A DNA stretch of 64,000 nt from Protonemura montana. Lineage: Eukaryota > Arthropoda > Insecta > Plecoptera > Nemouridae. A program made the position numbers and the translations under genes. Where the stretch lies: contig OX387607.1 of assembly GCA_947568835.1 (NCBI GenBank), positions 11,919,701 to 11,983,700 of the forward strand. The letters are read 5' to 3'. Every line of letters begins with the position of its first letter. The stretch's first letter is position 1. Shown one piece after another: positions 1-11,724 of this stretch. The notes beneath the pieces were generated by a model that was not told the DNA's origin, did no database searches, and saw nothing but the letters and a program-made list of their open reading frames with translations.

Positions 1-155
1 GAATCTCATCTAGCACAGGCATCTTTTATCATTTGATAATCTCAACTCATCAATGAAGACAAAGCGATGCTAATTTTCTTCTGCTTTAAGTTGTGCTCCC
101 TCTCACTTTACTTCTTCACCACAGCAAATATCCAGCTTCTTGACATTCTGTTCAG

Positions 156-952
156 GGGCTGATGGATTGGTTATTAATTGGGTGGATACTGTTGCAGACG
201 ATGCTGGCTGCATTGCAGGGCATGGACTTCGCGGGGTTCTACGCTCTGCTCGAGTTTGTCTCACGACGCAGGTTACATCAGCTTGGGTCAGTTCACTAGA
301 CTGTCATATTTTATAAGTCAAAAAATTACTTGGGTTATGTTATGGACCGCTTTAATTGGCCATCTGAAAACACTTGCCTGGAAAATTAAGGGAAGCTTTT
401 TTTAAAGCATTAATGCTAAAAGCAGCAACATGACTTAATAACAAAAAAACCAAGCTTTTGAGGTTTTTTCAGAGCTGCTCGCTCTAGGGTCACTCCCAGA
501 GCTCCTTTTTTGCTGTGATTATTTCGACTGTGTAAATGGCAAACAAATTGATGCAATGACAGTGCACTGATGACGTGTTTGGGTGGGAGTGGTCTTGCTC
601 GAAAATGGTCCTAACCCAGTGGAGAGCATGATATCACTGTGCAAGTTTTAAACCTGCCCTGGTGCAGGCCAGACAAAAATGCCATGAGTCATAAATGAAA
701 ATATAATATCGTTAACAATTCCATATTTACTTCTTTGATTGTAGTTTGGCCGACGATGACGATTCCATATGCAAGCCTTCAGCTGCGACGTGGACGCTGG
801 GTAAACGTCACGCTGTCACCGACCTGTCTGCAGTTGCGCAGACGCTGGCACTGGCGCTGGCAGACCCCGACTTTGTCCGCGCGACGGGTGGCCAGGGTAG
901 TGCGAAGAAATTGCTGCAAGCCGTCAGCAAAGCGCTGCCCTCCGGGCAATAG
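156..952 (+). CDS. 3'-terminal coding exons of an unrecognised gene (join 156-271, 745-952)
   Basis: Two exons can be joined. The first follows a good acceptor (pyrimidine-rich, ending TTCTGTTCAG) and ends at a CAG|GTTACA donor after 38 codons plus 2 nt. The second follows the acceptor TTTGATTGTAG; its single leading base completes a serine codon and opens 69 codons ending in TAG at 950-952. The phases agree. The peptide (about 107 residues visible) starts hydrophobic (DWLLIGWILLQTMLAALQ), continues with an acidic patch (LADDDDS) and then an Ala/Leu-rich, helix-like tail ending KALPSGQ. Codon use is GC-rich and coding-like, unlike the flanks. I do not recognise the family. The N-terminus lies left of the window. 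An alternative reading of the first exon from the acceptor at 121-124 is open but puts the second exon out of frame, so I prefer this model. No AATAAA lies close downstream. Confidence 0.6.
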
Positions 953-1715
953 CTTCAATTCCTTGTGTTAATTGCATCTCATTCTTGTTGTCCCTTTGCC
1001 TGATCAGCACGTTATCCTGGTGCTTTTTGGGAAACTCTTCCAAAACTGGTTTATTTGTGGTGTTGAGTGATTCGCGATTTTTTTATTGAGTCGGGTAGAG
1101 CTGGTGTAATAATCTTGATGAATGAGGGAAGGGGGATTGATAAGGAATTTTTGAACCAAATATAGTTTACGAGGAAGGAAGGGAAATTCGGTGCCCGCTC
1201 GCTTTCTTGTCACAGAGCACCACGGACAAGCCAGATGTAGAGTCTTTAGGTTTTTACGACGTTCTCCTATTTAACGTAACTGCCGAAAGGTTGCTAAGCA
1301 AGGTAAGTGGGGCAGTTCCGTCAACTTCAATTATGCAACCTCTTGGACTGAACTAGTCGTGAGTAAGATGGTTACCCAATCTATACTTGGCTCAATGCAG
1401 TCTTGATTAACTTGTGTGGCCTTACAAGACCCGAGTTAAACTGTTTTGTAATGGTCGGTGCCATTTATTGGCATGGATACTTTTGCTACGATCTACGTAT
1501 TACTTAACTCGCTTATGATTTGTGAAATTAAAAATTTTTTAAAAACTTAAATTATTGTGCCTGTAGATTTCCTGATTCCCTTCTTATGGAGTAGCTGGTT
1601 TGGAGCCAAGAAGTAGGTGAATTTAGGAACATTGGAAATAACCAAAAAAATTAAACAATTAGTTACATCTCCAAGCTAGGGAGTGGTTTCTTGTTGTAGG
1701 ATCTTGGGGTAAAGA
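953..1715. other. 3' flank of the left-edge gene, nothing else recognised
   Basis: This AT-rich sequence must include the 3' untranslated region of the gene ending at 952. No canonical AATAAA is seen near the stop; an ATTAAA variant occurs around 1528. No coding exon, tRNA or repeat was identified. Confidence 0.4.
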
Positions 1716-1815
1716 ATGGGTGTTCCCAGTATCGGACTGGCCAGGGCAGCCAGGTGTAAAATGCCGCCGGGGCCTCCAGCCGGCCGGGGCCCCCAGGGCC
1801 CCGGCTGGGTGGATT
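1716..1815 (+). repeat. Dispersed repeat family E, copy 1 (GC-rich head)
   Basis: The block contains the words CGGACTGGC and GCCGCCGGGGCC, followed by an alternating CCGGGGCCCC-type stretch. The same words in the same order occur in reverse complement at 3676-3765, so this is a dispersed repeat with two inverted copies about 2 kb apart. The class is unknown. A second GC-rich piece near 2070-2100 (GGGGGCCCCAAAAATGCATG) may belong to the same element. Confidence 0.45.
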
Positions 1816-3610
1816 TTTTAAATTTGATTTTCGTGCTTAAACCTAAAAATCAGGGCTCCAATCTTAATTTTGGGAAATTTTCTAAGATCGCTTTTGTAGA
1901 CTTACGGAATAACATTATACGCCTGTCATTCGGGCCTCGCGACACAAACGGGACCCCGGTTCAACCCGTTTCAATCCCCTCTTGCTCTTGCAACGCGACA
2001 CCAAAGTGAATAGCATTTTATACAACGCACTTATGTAGCATTGTAGCACATACAAAGAAACTGCACACTCAGGGGGCCCCAAAAATGCATGGGGTGGCCA
2101 CCGAATTGGTTTTTCTTTTAAATATAAAGTAAAGAAGTTGAAGTAAAGTAGTAAGTGATATTGGACAAAATTTAGAAGTTACGATAAACATGGCGGTTGA
2201 TAATCGAATAAGAATTACATGCATTTCTAAAGTAAATCTTCCAAATTTGCAACGTATGGGTTATAAAATTATGAGGGTTTGCATTGAGCTAACCACATAT
2301 TTGCAGTGGAGCTAGACGTCGACCACGCGCCTATTTCGATTTAGCAACAATAATTATTGGCGTTTCTACGGGTAAATTAAGATTTTTATTTGTCAGCTAC
2401 ACGGGTCTGCCGGATTTACTCGTGCTTTGCTGTCATACAGATTGTTGCCTAAATTAAATGATGACCCCGAGCAAGCCTAAACTCAAATTTGAAGTCTGAG
2501 CTGGCTACAGAATGTGTTTTAGAGTGATGTTTCGAACAGCTGTTGTGTCGGTATGTGGGTATCAGTATCTTGAAACAGAACAGTTCCAGAAAAAAATGGC
2601 TAAAATTACAGCGAATTTATCATTGAATTAACATTGAAACAATATCCACACTTTCGAGTGTCGCAGTGCTTTGTTGGCGCTGCGTCGAGCCTAGATAGTT
2701 CGGTAGCTTTGCGTTGTCATCATATTAGCTGTACTCCTACATTACTTCGGGCTTCGGGTGTTGGCATATTATTTTCAGAATGATAAGATCCTATGAAAAT
2801 ATGTACGTTATCGCTGATTTCCGTTTACAAATAAATTTGTCACTAACACCATATCTGTGCTAACACGTAAAAATAACACGTGCTTCTTGAATATAAAAGC
2901 AGAGGAGAGCAAACCTCTCCGGAAATGAATGATCGATTTACACTATCGCAAGAAAAAGTGAGTACGCGAGGCTGACGTGAGCTTACGCCAAAAATAACCT
3001 CTGCAGTGGGCAGAAAATGTATCATATTCCAGACAAAGAAATGCTGTTTTTCCCCTAGCACAAGCATTTTTCTGAGAAGTAGATAGACGATTTCAAAAAG
3101 ACTTTATTTTTAGTAATTCCAAAGGCAATTAATATTGTGTTGTAATATCGTGTTAATATCGTGTATCATGAGCCTTGTTGTAAATCGTCTATTCAATTTT
3201 ATGAATCGTCGACGTGTTGACTCTTGTCGACAAATTTTCGCTTGTGACAAATAATTGTGAATTAGTTACTGTCCAGTTCGCGGACAATTCCTTCCGTCGA
3301 CTCTGCGTAATATTTTCATTTAATTTTGGCGAGTGAGGTGCTGCCTGAGTTTTTTTCGGGGCGCTAAATTTGGGTTTTGCTTCGGGCGTCCGAACCCTAC
3401 ACTGTGCGTACACGACACAATCGTATCTCAAGTCGATACGTCACAGGTGTATAATTTTGGTTTAATTAATTTCAAATTGGCCATTGATCGATCATTGTAT
3501 CTGTACAATCTCCATTCTCTAACGCCGGACTTGGGCGCTGCTACCAGTTTATGTGTATACAACCCTTAGTTTACCTATACACCACCGTGCCTATACATTC
3601 CTTTCCTAAA
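1816..3610. other. Non-coding, AT-rich, no gene recognised
   Basis: Only short frames with no recognisable protein similarity occur here. No splice-paired exon could be assembled. The stretch between the two inverted family E copies could be internal sequence of one larger element, but nothing in it identifies a transposase or reverse transcriptase. Confidence 0.4.
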
Positions 3611-3616
3611 TGGCAG

Positions 3617-3617
<1 letters not shown>

Positions 3618-3675
<58 letters not shown>
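3618..3675. repeat. 58-bp homopolymer C run
   Basis: An uninterrupted run of 58 C residues sits immediately beside the inverted copy of repeat family E. Poly-proline and poly-glycine frames across it are artefacts of the run. Such lengths are often mis-sized in assemblies. Confidence 0.95.
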
Positions 3676-3677
<2 letters not shown>

Positions 3678-3765
3678 GGCATGGGCTTTGCGGGGCCCCA
3701 GAAGTCTCATTGCCGCCGGGGCCTTTTGGAGCCAGTCCGACACTGCTCGTATCCGAGTGGATTAG
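3676..3765 (-). repeat. Dispersed repeat family E, copy 2 (inverted)
   Basis: In reverse complement this block reads GTGTCGGACTGGC, then GGCCCCGGCGGC, then a GGGGCCCC-type stretch, which parallels the copy at 1716-1815. The poly-C run is attached to its 5' side on the plus strand. Confidence 0.45.
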
Positions 3766-6700
3766 TAACCTACACTTTAAAAATAACACTTAAGAGTACT
3801 AACACCTTCTGAAATGTGTTTTTGTGCAAGGACAACGAAGTAAAATTACGACATCCAATTTCCCGTGAATAATTTCTAGAATTAATAAAGCATCTTTCTT
3901 ACGCAATATTCTTACTTTGAACTCTTCTTCTGTCGTACAACCTAACCTGTCCAATGATTCTTTTCTTCGTTTCGATGAGAGAGCTGTAAGCAGCTTCAAC
4001 GTTTCCTTAAAAACCTTTTTCTTCAGAACTCTAAATGTTTTATCTTCCCTTCGTTGAACTACCCCACTTCACAGATTGTTTTGTTGAACAGCGGTCCTCG
4101 TGCCACAACGGATGTTATTGCCATGGTAATAAAATTGGCGTTGAAATATGGCACGAATCAAAGTATTGGATCATAAAACAACTTAGTGCTGTCTACTTAA
4201 GCTAACCTCCACTCTAAATCTTTTGACAGCACAATTAGATAATTCTAGGAAATGCGGTCTACCGGTTGTGACGCTTGTTACAAGTTACACCTTACAGACT
4301 CCGCGATAACCAATCCTTACATCTAGACTAATTTTTTTTATTAACATTGTAACGTTCCCGCCACTTTGTGCGGGTAGTAACCTGTCCCTCCACTAGGGCA
4401 GGTAGAGACACTATCCGAAAGAGCTGCGACCCCGAGGAGAGTTGTTGACTTCGATCCTTCAAGTTTATCACCGGTGCGCCCTAACAACAATCTTAATAAA
4501 TCATTGTTTATAATCCAAACTCTTGGCTTCGCTTTTAATTTGATCAGCAAAACATTACAAAAATATTCTCGTTATCATTGTTTGGATAGTCCAGACACAC
4601 ACCGTAGTAGAGCCTAGAATGTACACACACTGCGTTCAACATTGAGATAATAGCGAGACTTTTAAAACACCCGTCACATCTTTGAGTAATGGAGGAGCTC
4701 GTATAGCCTAGGCTATCAAGTTGTGATGTTGTGCTTTCTGTGTAACCATATAAGAAGTCAATACAAAGTCACGAACTGGGCAGGTGCTAAGTCTCCTGGA
4801 GTTCCCATAGGACAGTTCTCGAACCGAGTTCCGTTTGTTGTTTTGTTTGGTTTCAAACTATGTATGACTGTAAGATGGTTTTAAGACTCATGTCTCCTTG
4901 ATTAGATAATTCTTAGCACTAGTTTTAACAAAAACTATTTATAATGGGTTTTTGTTCAAGTATGACTGAGTTTTTTTTCTGTTCTCATATTCCCATAGAG
5001 CGACGATTTCTTCCCGTCGATACGAACTTAGACATTTGTCTGTGGCTAAATTTGCCAAACAGCTTCTTCCGTTATGGCCAAACTTACAAAATTACGTTCT
5101 TATGCATATTTTTTTCATATCTGAGTTGATATTTACACATAACGTTACTTATATCATCTCAATTTTAATTGTATTCGTATTATTTGATAATACGCGACCG
5201 AAACTAAAAGTTAAATTTCAACTGTGTCATTTTACTGCAGCGGTGTCATAGCTTTTTTTTGTAGCATTGGTTGGTACAGCAAAGTTATTAACTCAAATAG
5301 ATTTAAGTCATTTTGCTATCTTCTTTACCATAAGTCAATTGTATTACTTACACAGGTTAGTCTGCTCTCTGCTGCACCATTACAGTAATAGGTCAAAATC
5401 CAATATTAAATTCATTTTGAACAGCGTGCCGGTGAGAGACACAGATCAATTCATTGGTTCGAAGACTCTCATTCAGACAACATCATTCAATCGACCAAAA
5501 GTGAAACCACATTTACCAATCTGCACCAATAAGTTGTGAATTTACATCGTGAATCCATCTTGGTAAGTCGGAACCAACTTTATGTTATTTCTTTAAAAAC
5601 GGTGTGAGATGAACAGGGGCCACAGGGGCGAACCGCAGCCACGTGCGTCTTTAAAATAATATCCGATAAGTTTGGGACGCCCCCTCTTCAACAAAGTCTT
5701 CTTGTGTTCTCGCCTCGATTTGCTTTTATCTCGAAGTGGCGATACTAGATGACGATTCCTCGGGGGAATGTGCTGACGCTCGCAGTGAGGTCCTGTCCCT
5801 ATTATCCGTTCCAAACTGCCTCACCTAAATATTTTCAATGTTCAGTAAATGTAAAATAGAGGATTATTTGAGTAAGTTGATCAGTAGCGACACGCAGGAT
5901 ATCTGGAGCGGACAGGAAAATAATCCCTCCAAATATGGTCACAAGCTAGACGCGATTCCTAATTGGTCGACGGAATCACGAGTTGTGGAATCTGGAGAGG
6001 GAGCTCGAGGAACGCGCGAGGAAGACCAACGAAGTAGGAAGGAAACGGCAGGAAATCGGCGACCCGAGCAGACGTAAGAAACGGTGTCGGCCCGGGATCG
6101 CGAAGCCAAGCAGACGCTACAGTTGTGTTAGCCTTACCTTGCCACAAGTTGGTGGACTCTGATTACACATTGCCAACTTTAGAATGCAAAATAAAGCCTG
6201 TCTTCACCGGGGAGTTTGAAATTAACCAGAAAATTATGACCAAACAATGCATCATGCACTTAAATTCTTTGTGAATTTATCAGTTTATTTACGTGAAATT
6301 AATTCTATTGAAAAATAAGAACTTAAATGCAAAACTAAAAGTCCGAGTGGCTTCTGCTAAATACCTACCGTACACTAGCGGATTCTAGCGATGGCTGCCA
6401 AAAAGCAGTTTGCGAGCTTGGTTTCCTGCCTACACCTGATAAAAGTTAAAAGTAACCCGAAATATATTAATTTTAACTTTAGTCGATAAACATTTATTGT
6501 TTTTCATTAAATATTTTATTTTCCTGAAATTATGAAATGTTTCAACCAAAGAAAAACATTATTTTGTTACTTTTAAATCGGATAGTTAACAGTAGCATCA
6601 TGGTGTCATGTTTTCTAGGTTGGTACAAGCACCCCAGAAAGTGGCAAACTCAAATTAATCCTAGTGTAGTGAGCCATCGTCAATCAGCCCAACAAAGGAA

Positions 6701-7685
6701 CGGTCCGAGAGCGCCGAACCGAGCGGACAGCAGACAAGGACCGTCGGGAACCGTCGAACCCGAGTTTCGCCAAATATCTCAAATCACGACGCTGCCTTAA
6801 TTGACGACGCCTTCGCCAGTGCGTCCCGAGCGACGGACCGCCTGAGTTGCGAGCCGCCTCGATACCAGGACGCCTGCTCGACTGCGCCTTGGGCTGCAAC
6901 ACCGTCCCGAGCTACGAGCGTCACAAATTACGACGCCGTCTCGAACAACTCTGCACAGCGCCTGGTCGACAACGACGTACCGCTACAACGACGCTATTGT
7001 ACTAAAGTAAAAATTATATTTTTATTCTGGCCTGACAGCTAGCTAGGGAATTAGGGATCTTATGTATAGTTATTCTACAGTAAATAAGTTTTGTGCATAC
7101 TATTATATTTGGAAGTCAAAGTCTGTTCCCCGCATCCTACCCGTAGGACCACACTGAGTGCGTCGGCGGCAATTCGTGGGAGTTTCGGTAATGGTGGCGA
7201 AAGGTATATTACAACGTGGCATTACTCGTCTCTACCTTCACGCCTTTAACTTCATTTTCCTTTGAGATTGTATGGTCTTTGGTGACAGCAATCCAACAGG
7301 TTATCAAAGTTTTGCGCAAAATTATCTGGAACTCCGTAAAACAAGCATATTACTAAGAGCTCTGTACTAAGAGCATAATCAGTAGGGAAATGCTGACCGT
7401 TAACGGCTATCTCATCGATACGATTCCGTTTACGACGGCTGTCGAACGCTAGCTCAATTCGGATTACTTACTACGGCAAAACTGCCACAGCATCATTTAA
7501 ATTAAAAAAATAGCCGTTAACAACACTTCGGGATATACCTTGCAACACTCTCAATGTGCTTTTCGGTTTTACTCTGGTTTAAAGGTTGAAGCCCTTAAAA
7601 GAGTCTAAAATGTTGATTAGGCCCTTTTTTAGGGCTACAATCATTATTTTTCCCAGCCGCTCGCCATGTATCATGACTTAGTTGT
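3766..7685. other. Intergenic, no gene recognised
   Basis: Mostly AT-rich sequence with CpG-richer stretches near 5600-5800, 5880-6150 and 6680-7000. The open frame at 5838-6077 ends in a charged, Arg/Glu-rich tail and is followed by AATAAA near 6187, but it has no recognisable domain and I do not call it a gene. The stretch around 7080-7200 has a vaguely LTR-like end, discussed under findings. Confidence 0.4.
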
Positions 7686-7700
7686 ATGTTTCAGCTTAAA

Positions 7701-8510
7701 ATGAGTGCTGAAGAACTCAACGTGCAGCTGCTAAGCCAGCTGGAGTGCCCAGTTTGTTCCGAGACTTGCAAAACACCGATCTACATGTGCACCAACGGGC
7801 ACTGCGTCTGCGCTAAGTGCCAACCGCGGCTCTACCAGTGCAGCACGTGTCGAGCTCCAGGGAAGCCATCTTTACGCTGCGTACAACTTGAGAAATTTGT
7901 CGCACTGCTGAAATTTCCCTGCGAAAACAAGCCATGCGCGCTCACTTTTTATCTAGAGGATCTGGACGAACACTTACCGCTGTGTAAACATGGTTTCAAT
8001 TGCTTGATGTGTACGAAATTTAAAGGAACTGTACAGCGTCTTAAAGAACACGTGATCAAGAATCATCCGATTTGTTTCAGGCAATGTTCAACAGATGGGA
8101 CCCTATCTTTCAAGTCAATCTTATTATTACAGAGTCGTGATCGGGAATGGTTAGACTTGGTTTACTTCAATAACGACTTTTTTTGGCTCGCGAGCCAGTT
8201 TATTTTAGCAACGCGCATTTTTACCAGAACCTTGCGCATTGTAAGCAATGAAGCAAAAGATGCTTCGCGCTATTATTACAGCGTGGAAATTACACCTAAT
8301 ACAAACATAACTTGCATGCATAAGGTGCTCTACCAGGCCGATGTGTTGATGACGGGTGATGGTCCCATGGAGAACGGTCGGAGGGGGGACCAGGCCGATG
8401 TGATGATCAAGGGGAACGGTCGCATGGAGTTTTTTCTACCAGCTTGTTTTGTCGACTTGTGTAAGAGCGGTGATTTACAGTTAGATTTCAAAATTAAGCT
8501 TAAACAGTAG
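7701..8510 (+). CDS. Sina/Siah-like RING E3 ubiquitin ligase, single exon
   Basis: The protein has 269 residues from the ATG at 7701, or 274 from an in-frame ATG at 7686. I prefer 7701 because 7686 lies inside an acceptor-like TATGTTTCAG, so a 5' non-coding exon is possible. From the upstream Met, a C3HC4 RING has ligands C21, C24, C35, H39, C42, C45, C52 and C55, in the Siah order ECPVC...GHCVC..C...CSTC. A Sina-type zinc-finger region follows (FPCENKPC to HVIKNHP, about residues 78-128), then a diverged TRAF-like substrate-binding domain ending DFKIKLKQ. Family members are normally 280-310 residues and ubiquitinate proteins for proteasomal degradation in cytoplasm or nucleus. The lack of introns suggests a retrocopy or lineage-specific sina-like duplicate. 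A 57-bp (19-codon) tandem duplication lies in the C-terminal part. The frame is intact and all RING ligands are present. ATTAAA at 8582 could be its poly(A) signal. Confidence 0.85.
   Translation: MSAEELNVQLLSQLECPVCSETCKTPIYMCTNGHCVCAKCQPRLYQCSTCRAPGKPSLRCVQLEKFVALLKFPCENKPCALTFYLEDLDEHLPLCKHGFNCLMCTKFKGTVQRLKEHVIKNHPICFRQCSTDGTLSFKSILLLQSRDREWLDLVYFNNDFFWLASQFILATRIFTRTLRIVSNEAKDASRYYYSVEITPNTNITCMHKVLYQADVLMTGDGPMENGRRGDQADVMIKGNGRMEFFLPACFVDLCKSGDLQLDFKIKLKQ
8333..8446 (+). repeat. In-frame 57-bp duplication inside the Sina-like gene
   Basis: The word CCAGGCCGATGTG begins at 8333 and again at 8390, a spacing of 57 bp or 19 codons. The two protein units are similar but not identical: QADVLMTGDGPMENG and then QADVMIKGNGRMEFF. 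The duplication therefore keeps the frame and has already diverged. Confidence 0.8.
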
Positions 8511-11011
8511 AGAAGTTTTTTTTTTATCTGTGGTAGACAGTGAAGTAAAATGTTCATAAGTCTCTTTCCTGGACAATGTTTATTAAAAAAACAATGTATC
8601 TCAAGAAAAAAATATTCTAATTTCAAACACTTCCTTCTGTAGTCCAACCCTACCCTACCTGCAGTCAGATGATAATGTTAAAAGTGAACTGTTGGCAGTT
8701 TTGATTTTCAGACTTGGCACTAGTTTTTAAAACAAATAATAACAACTTGGTTTTCATAGTAAAAATCAACAAATTTCCTTGACTTTTCGCAACTTGGCCT
8801 GTTATTTTATCAAGGTTGAAAGCAATTGTGATATTTTACCGAAAAATTTGGTTTTGCACATATCATACCTATAACTAAAGACTAAATTAACCACCGTTTT
8901 GGGACGCAAGACACTGCAACTGAGATTGTCGTTAGAAGTCGTCATGACCGTGTTCCTTCCTCCTAGGTAGGATCAGGCGTGTGTGAGAGTGGAGGTGCCG
9001 TACCAGGCTGGCGGTACGGGTAGCGCACCCTTTTACCCAGCAAGTGATCCGTCAGCTTCATACTTTTGCTACTAGGTGGCGCCCGCTGTAAGTTTTGCAT
9101 CGAGAGACTTTTAAATTTTCGAATAATATTTTCTGACACATCGTTTTTAACAGTTTTTCGTTTCTAAGTACTATCAAGTGCTACGTTGTTTTAGACTGCA
9201 TATATCTATAATTTAACGGGGTTTGTAAAAGTTGGGTTTCTCAATCAAATGTGTAGCGATTTATTATATTTATTTTCTTCCAACACCAAGATCGTTTCGT
9301 TGACCATCATTCTCGTGAGTACCTACTATCGCCGTTCACATTTCTGAACAACCCGTTCAAGTTTACAAAACATCGACTTTGATCGAATCAACTTTAATTG
9401 TTCATCTCGATCTCATTTCTTTGGCTAGTGATGGCGAACTATTGCTACAGAGACCACTTCCGTAAGTCACGTCGAGCTATTTCCAAAAATCACAAAAGTT
9501 CAGCTTTTGCTATCATATTAAAAGCGTAAATGACAAGCACAGAATTCTCTTGCAAGCTACCAGTAACAGCAGTTTTTCTCAAAAATATGCAGATCATAAA
9601 AAGCTTTTGGTCCATGGTTTATTTGTGAACGCTTTCACAGTGCAGTCATGTCCTATCCTCTATGTGAACATTTTTTTTGACACATTCGAGTTCCACTTCT
9701 TCCCAGTCACACCGAAAAGGACATCGACAACGAAAGTGACAATTCCTGGCAAAGCAATTATTATACGATAATAACTAGTAGCATACCATGTAGTAACCAG
9801 TGGCACATGTCTTGACGCTCCGACTCCATCGACGACGCCGTGTGACCGACAACGTCTTCCTTCCCATGCTCCCCACATGCTCCACAAGGCATCTACTTCC
9901 TCCCGTCCGCGTCCTGGCCGTGACGAACGCGGCTAAATGGAGCGTGTGCCCGTCGACGTCGTCACCGTTCCTCGTTTGTCACTCGCGTCGTCATAATTAG
10001 CAATTAGCATCCATCCAGCGGGCGCTAATTAGGTCTCGTGATAGCCGTGACGGCGTTCCCATCCCAAAGGCGTGACGTCTGTCTCGGCTACTTGGGGTGC
10101 AAGCCCCAGACACCACGGACAGGACGTAGGTGTATGAATTTTATAAGCACTCAACGTATTTAACAGAAATTTCGTGCAGGCATGGCGCAAAAAAGATGTG
10201 GGTGTTGCGGAAAACAACCCGGAAATTGTTAAAGGATCTGTGAGGATCGTATATTGACGAAGAGTTTCGAGTTCTGACTTTGCTAGACTTAAAACGTATA
10301 CGTTAAGTTATCCAATTCTATCACGCACTCAGCATTATTGCAACAAATACATCCCTTCCAGGCAATTCCAGAAAATCGAAAGAAAATAAAGTGTCTCGGG
10401 CTCAGGCTCATTAACTCAGTAAGAAGTGATAAGCGATTAGAAAAATGTACCCGTGGGGGATTGGCAGACACACATACATTATCACTAACTAGGAAGGTAA
10501 ATATCCTCCCCCTCCTCCCGACAAAAATAATCTAAAATAAGAGTTTGACACGTCTCGGCTTTTTTACTATCGCTCTTCTCTTGGGGTCATCTCAGCCGTC
10601 GGAATTCCACGTAACCTCGTCCCCGGTCCCCGCACAACTCTATCACGACCCCAAATCCGCCATCGGCTAACAGGACGCCGTCGACAACATGTGTTCGCCC
10701 GTCGACGGCGTCGTCGGAGCGTAGCGAGTTGTTGACGGGCGTCCGGGGTAGAGGCTTGTCGACACTCGGGCTAGAGGGTGCCGACAATTCGCCTCGGGTG
10801 TGGTACTCACCACCTCAGACATGAGTCCACTTTAAAGCCATGTTGGAATAGTATTTACAAAAGAAAATCAGATGTGGCAGATCTCACTACCTTTTTACAA
10901 TATTAACCCACAACCCTGGTTTAATGTTTCTATGGCTGTTGCAGCTTAAATCTTTGGGTATGGGTATTTAAATCCAGTAAAGTTTAGTGATTTCTTAAAA
11001 TTTAACAACGC
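8511..11011. other. Intergenic between the Sina-like gene and Lim1, no gene
   Basis: No supportable coding exon was found. CpG-richer islands occur near 9800-10080 and 10600-10800 in an otherwise AT-rich background. A cluster of TAAT sites lies at 9992-10034 and is listed separately. Confidence 0.4.
9992..10034. promoter_or_regulatory. TAAT-rich cluster, candidate homeodomain-bound element
   Basis: Three ATTAGC or TAATTAG-type words lie within about 40 bp: CATAATTAGCAATTAGCATC and GCGCTAATTAGG. Homeodomain proteins bind TAATTA cores. The element sits about 7.4 kb upstream of the predicted Lim1 start, beside a CpG-rich island. That it is an enhancer is inference only. Confidence 0.25.
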
Positions 11012-11290
11012 AGTGTTTTTTTATGACAACGGGCCCTGTGGAACTGATCTAATGGCAGCTTTTCAATCGGCGGATGAGTGGATGATGATGACTTTGATGA
11101 TAAAACTGGCATAGCCTTGAAAAGGAGGAAGGGAAACCCGGAGCCAGCACGTAGCCTACTCCTGTCGAAGAGCACCAAGAGGAAAACCGGCTTAACATCC
11201 CTTCCGAAGAACGGTCCAACGCAAGCAACAGACCCCACAAATCCAATGCTTTCGAGAGGTTGATAAACAAGGCGAGTGAAGTTGCTGTAC
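11012..11290 (+). repeat. Dispersed repeat family F, copy 1 (SINE-like, about 270 bp)
   Basis: The order of shared words is GACAACGGGCCCTGTGG, a GATGATGATG tract, CTCCTGTCGAAGAGCACCAA, CGGCTTAAC, and TCGAGAGGTTGATAAACAAG followed by GCGAGTGAAG. The same order recurs at 40222-40500 and in reverse complement at 33176-33475, with a diverged copy at 62960-63130. It has no coding capacity, so it is a non-autonomous dispersed element. I could not find clear Pol III A and B boxes, so the SINE label is tentative. Confidence 0.75.
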
Positions 11291-11705
11291 TAACTTTCAT
11301 CCCACCAACCTCTATCCCAAACATGTGCATGATGGTTAGCCATCCAATATCTAACCCAACGCAGTGTTGCTTAACTTTAGAGATCTCAAGAGAACCGGTG
11401 TTCCCAATATGCCGAACCGCTTCTTGAACTTTGAACGTACAGTTGAGTGCGTAGTGGCACAGTCTGAATCAGGCAGACATGGCCGTTATAACACCAGATG
11501 ATTAGCGCCGGGACTTTGACTAAACCATAAACCCAACGCCGGAACAGATATTACGTCCCTGTAACATTTATCAATGAGCCGACTGCCATCTTCTTAAGAA
11601 GGTAAAGAAGGGTGCTAAGACTATATGTGTTATCTCTCTATGCTAAAAAAAAACAAAAAACAGCGGGCTCCAAGTCTCGTGTATCATGCAGATGACTGAT
11701 GGTGC

Positions 11706-11719
11706 GTTGCCATAGCAAC
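11706..11719. promoter_or_regulatory. Exact RFX X-box match
   Basis: GTTGCCATAGCAAC fits the X-box consensus GTNRCC, spacer 0-3, RGYAAC, with a 2-nt spacer. RFX factors bind this near-palindrome. It lies 5 nt before a perfect 16-bp hairpin. Occupancy is not implied. Confidence 0.4.
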
Positions 11720-11724
11720 GTCGG

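Noticed and set aside
3551..3793. Poly-proline and poly-glycine frames
   Set aside because: They are translations of the 58-bp C run.
11499..11521. Solitary end of a family A element (ATTAGCGCCGGGACTTTGAC)
   Set aside because: The terminal-like word is present, but no interior sequence or opposite end could be followed.
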